Below, piece after piece: positions 62,219-64,000 of a stretch of 64,000 bases of DNA. The position numbers and the translations under genes are program-made. The notes below the pieces were generated by a model, which worked only from the letters and a program-made list of their open reading frames with translations, was not told the origin of the DNA and searched no databases. The stretch spans positions 5,224,001-5,288,000 of the forward strand of contig NZ_CP150203.1 in assembly GCF_037969725.1 (NCBI RefSeq). The letters run 5' to 3'. Source of the stretch: Paenibacillus sp. FSL W8-0426 (GTDB taxonomy: Bacteria > Bacillota > Bacilli > Paenibacillales > Paenibacillaceae). Every line of letters starts with the position of its first letter. The first letter of the stretch is position 1.

Positions 62219-63352
62219 TTACTTAAACTCTTCCGGACCGACATCCATCGCAAAGGTACCATCAGCATACAATAACGGACTGCGTTCAACGTTTTTGCGA
62301 GAGTATTGCTCTACGTGTGAGACGCGCATTTGCTTAGAATCGGTAAAATCGATGTGAGCAATCGCTACCCAATATGAAAGATGGCTTTTCTGGTGCAGCG
62401 GCGTGGTCACAACTTGCCCCTGATGATTGTCGACCACTGCTCGGACCTTCATGGATTTGAAACTTCCAATCCCGTTGCTGAGCGCGCTGTATGCCGCAAA
62501 CAGAATGTATTTCAATGCCTCGGGGCGATGGATGACGATGGTTTCTTTGCCATGGGATAATGCATCCCCGTATAACTGTATGTAGGGTTGTTCAAGAGCG
62601 GATCCCAGGTTGCGATAATAAATTTTTCCGATCTCGTTGTCCTTCGTCACATAGAAGCAATAGAGATCCAGATCCTTGTCTTTTTTCCATTCTAACGTGG
62701 CGGTAACTTTTTCAGACTTCTTAATGTTGATGCTTTCTTGCTTTTTAAGGTCCAGCTTCAATGGCATGGGCGGTTCTTCTATTGCGGCAGCAGCTTCTTC
62801 GGCGGCATCCTCCAGTGCAAGGCCGTAATTGGTGACGAGTGCGGCAAGTCCGCCATGAAACCCGCTCCCGACGGCATTGAATTTCCAGTCCCCGTTATGA
62901 ATGTACAGTTCGCCCACAACGATGGCCGTTTCCAGATTCAATCCGTCTCCGAAATGAAATGTAGCGATTTGTTCGCCATTGGAAGGATCATAAATCAGGC
63001 ATGAGGCGTCCCGGACCATGGAAAAATTTTTTCCGTTGATTTCTCCTTCATGGATCGTCAGCGTGATTCCGATTTTATCGATGTCGGGCGGGATTTTGCC
63101 AAACGAAATATGAATGCGTTCCATCTGCCCGTCTCCACCGAAACTATGCCTAACGGCTCCTTGCCTGCCCGATTGTTGGTTATAGAAAATCATATCATCG
63201 TCTCTCGTGCATCTCCCTTCATGATTAAGAAGAAACGCTGAAGCGTTGATATCGATGGATGGTCCCGACGTATGCCACGTAAGCCCAATCGCCAATTCAG
63301 GAAATATCCTGCCTTTAGTAAGTTCCACTTTTTGTCCTTTTTGCACAATCAT
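62219..63352 (-). CDS. TerD-family protein fused to a TerA-like domain
   Basis: A 377-aa cytosolic protein. N-terminal TerD domain (1-190): VQKGQKVELTKGRIFPELAI, CTRDDDMIFYNQQSGR (acidic Ca-binding-type loop) and FHFGDGLNLETAIVVGELY. After an Ala/Glu linker (AEEAAAAIEEPP), a second beta-sandwich (about 215-377) reads ATLEWKKDKDLDLYCFYVTK and EALKYILFAAYSALSNG, as in TerA-like proteins. The family takes part in tellurite/stress response or phage defence. The start ATG 63352 overlaps the stop of the SUKH gene by 4 bp; the longer frame reads through it. Confidence 0.87.
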   Translation of the reverse strand: MIVQKGQKVELTKGRIFPELAIGLTWHTSGPSIDINASAFLLNHEGRCTRDDDMIFYNQQSGRQGAVRHSFGGDGQMERIHISFGKIPPDIDKIGITLTIHEGEINGKNFSMVRDASCLIYDPSNGEQIATFHFGDGLNLETAIVVGELYIHNGDWKFNAVGSGFHGGLAALVTNYGLALEDAAEEAAAAIEEPPMPLKLDLKKQESINIKKSEKVTATLEWKKDKDLDLYCFYVTKDNEIGKIYYRNLGSALEQPYIQLYGDALSHGKETIVIHRPEALKYILFAAYSALSNGIGSFKSMKVRAVVDNHQGQVVTTPLHQKSHLSYWVAIAHIDFTDSKQMRVSHVEQYSRKNVERSPLLYADGTFAMDVGPEEFK

Positions 63353-63876
63353 AAACGCTCCTCCTCTTCCAGACACAATTCCAAAAATGCAAACAATCCG
63401 GATGCCTCCACCGCACGCCTGCCCCAATCATGCCAAAAGTAAAGCACCTGTCCCGTCTGCCCACGTTCTGACGGGTCCATGTCAAGACACAAGTAATCCC
63501 CGCCGCCGTTGCTGGCAATCGGAATCCATTTCGGATTCCAAGCCATCGGTTTGATTTCGGCATCGGCCTCCGCTTCCATTTCATCCGGTTCGAACTCCTC
63601 CTGCAGGAAACGCCAATTCTCCAGCACCTCCGCGAGCGGGGACAGGGTCAGGTTGCGGACGAAACACTCCGTCCCGATCTCCCGTACCTGTCCATTGTGC
63701 ACGCGATAAAGGTCCTTCATTTCTTCAGGCAGGGAGAAGCCGAGTCCGGTCTCGACATCGCGAAACTCCTCTTCGCTTGCACCCTGCTGCAAACCCAACG
63801 CCTCCCTGAAATCCGGACGCTCGTTTGCTCCTTTCGCAAATATGCGCTGCCACAACGTTTCTGCTTTGCTGACCAT
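63349..63876 (-). CDS. SMI1/KNR4 (SUKH) family protein
   Basis: A 175-aa soluble protein of the SUKH superfamily: LGFSLPEEMKDLYRVHNGQV, then WIPIASNGGGDYLCLDMDPS, the conserved G-G-D signature. Many family members are immunity proteins of polymorphic toxins; others have regulatory roles. Its stop overlaps the TerD-TerA gene start (ATGA), so the two are translated together. No toxin is seen next to it. The truncated gene at the window edge is upstream of it on the same strand. Confidence 0.9.
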   Translation of the reverse strand: MVSKAETLWQRIFAKGANERPDFREALGLQQGASEEEFRDVETGLGFSLPEEMKDLYRVHNGQVREIGTECFVRNLTLSPLAEVLENWRFLQEEFEPDEMEAEADAEIKPMAWNPKWIPIASNGGGDYLCLDMDPSERGQTGQVLYFWHDWGRRAVEASGLFAFLELCLEEEERL

Positions 63877-63925
63877 TCGGCTTCATCCTCTCCCCGTAAG
63901 ATTCCCGGCATGCTGCCGGAGCAGA

Positions 63926-64000
63926 TTACATTTCTTTTAAAACGCCTTTGACCAAACCGATAAACGTCGTTTTCACCTGCGCAGCCACTTCGATGACCTC
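63926..64000 (-). CDS. partial gene at the window edge (C-terminal 24 codons)
   Basis: An open minus-strand frame runs off the window and ends at TAA 63926-63928, encoding EVIEVAAQVKTTFIGLVKG and ending VLKEM. It is followed 49 bp later by the SUKH gene on the same strand, so it is probably the previous gene of the ter-like operon. Too short to assign. Confidence 0.55.
   Translation of the reverse strand, partial: EVIEVAAQVKTTFIGLVKGVLKEM

Overview
The window looks like a chromosomal piece of a Paenibacillus-type Bacillota. Evidence: strong GGAGG ribosome-binding sites with frequent TTG/GTG starts, many carbohydrate-active enzymes, a cyclodextrin glucanotransferase (CGTase) very like those of Paenibacillus macerans and Bacillus circulans, and AT-richer accessory islands in a moderately GC-rich backbone. 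No rRNA, tRNA or CRISPR array was seen.

Layout. 1-5.7 kb is accessory DNA: an IS110-family element with an extra small ORF, then two decayed Rhs (polymorphic toxin) C-terminal modules, each with its own putative immunity gene. 5.7-10.6 kb holds an iron alcohol dehydrogenase, an orphan AbrB/MazE-type protein, an MFS sugar-type transporter and a ROK regulator. 10.7-15 kb holds poorly characterised genes with a visible segmental duplication. The duplication flanks a low-GC island with a YbaK-type deacylase and an XRE-cupin regulator, and one island edge carries a GC-rich double hairpin resembling an IS200/IS605 end. 15.3-21 kb holds a membrane-anchored alpha/beta hydrolase, a MarR/SDR pair (the SDR has an in-frame TGA), a GNAT and a LysR regulator.

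21-30.7 kb is a minus-strand peptide-scavenging operon: SBP5 lipoprotein, two permeases, two ATPases, an M20 amidohydrolase, an M28-like peptidase and an SDR. It is divergent from an M32 carboxypeptidase. 32.6-49.7 kb is a starch/cyclodextrin region: cytoplasmic GH13_20 cyclomaltodextrinase, secreted CGTase, a MalEFG-type ABC importer and a LacI regulator with three copies of one palindromic operator. This suggests extracellular cyclodextrin production, import and intracellular hydrolysis. Inside it sits a tightly coupled three-gene cassette (esterase, BtrH_N-acyl carrier protein fusion, AMP-ligase) that looks like a small uncharacterised acyl-transfer pathway.

49.9-52.5 kb is an LLM-type monooxygenase/MFS operon, followed by a chemoreceptor. 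55.1-56.5 kb encodes a predicted secreted protein of three RidA domains in tandem with an exact 444-bp period. 57-62 kb is a plant cell-wall operon (GH43, GH105, rhamnogalacturonan acetylesterase-like protein with SLH-like tail). The right edge holds a TerD-TerA-like fusion, a SUKH protein and a truncated gene.

Most interesting points: the BtrH_N-ACP cassette, the single-chain tri-RidA protein, the promoter-terminator leader RNA before the CGTase gene, and the Rhs and island rearrangement scars. All functional statements are from reading the sequence; no database search was run.
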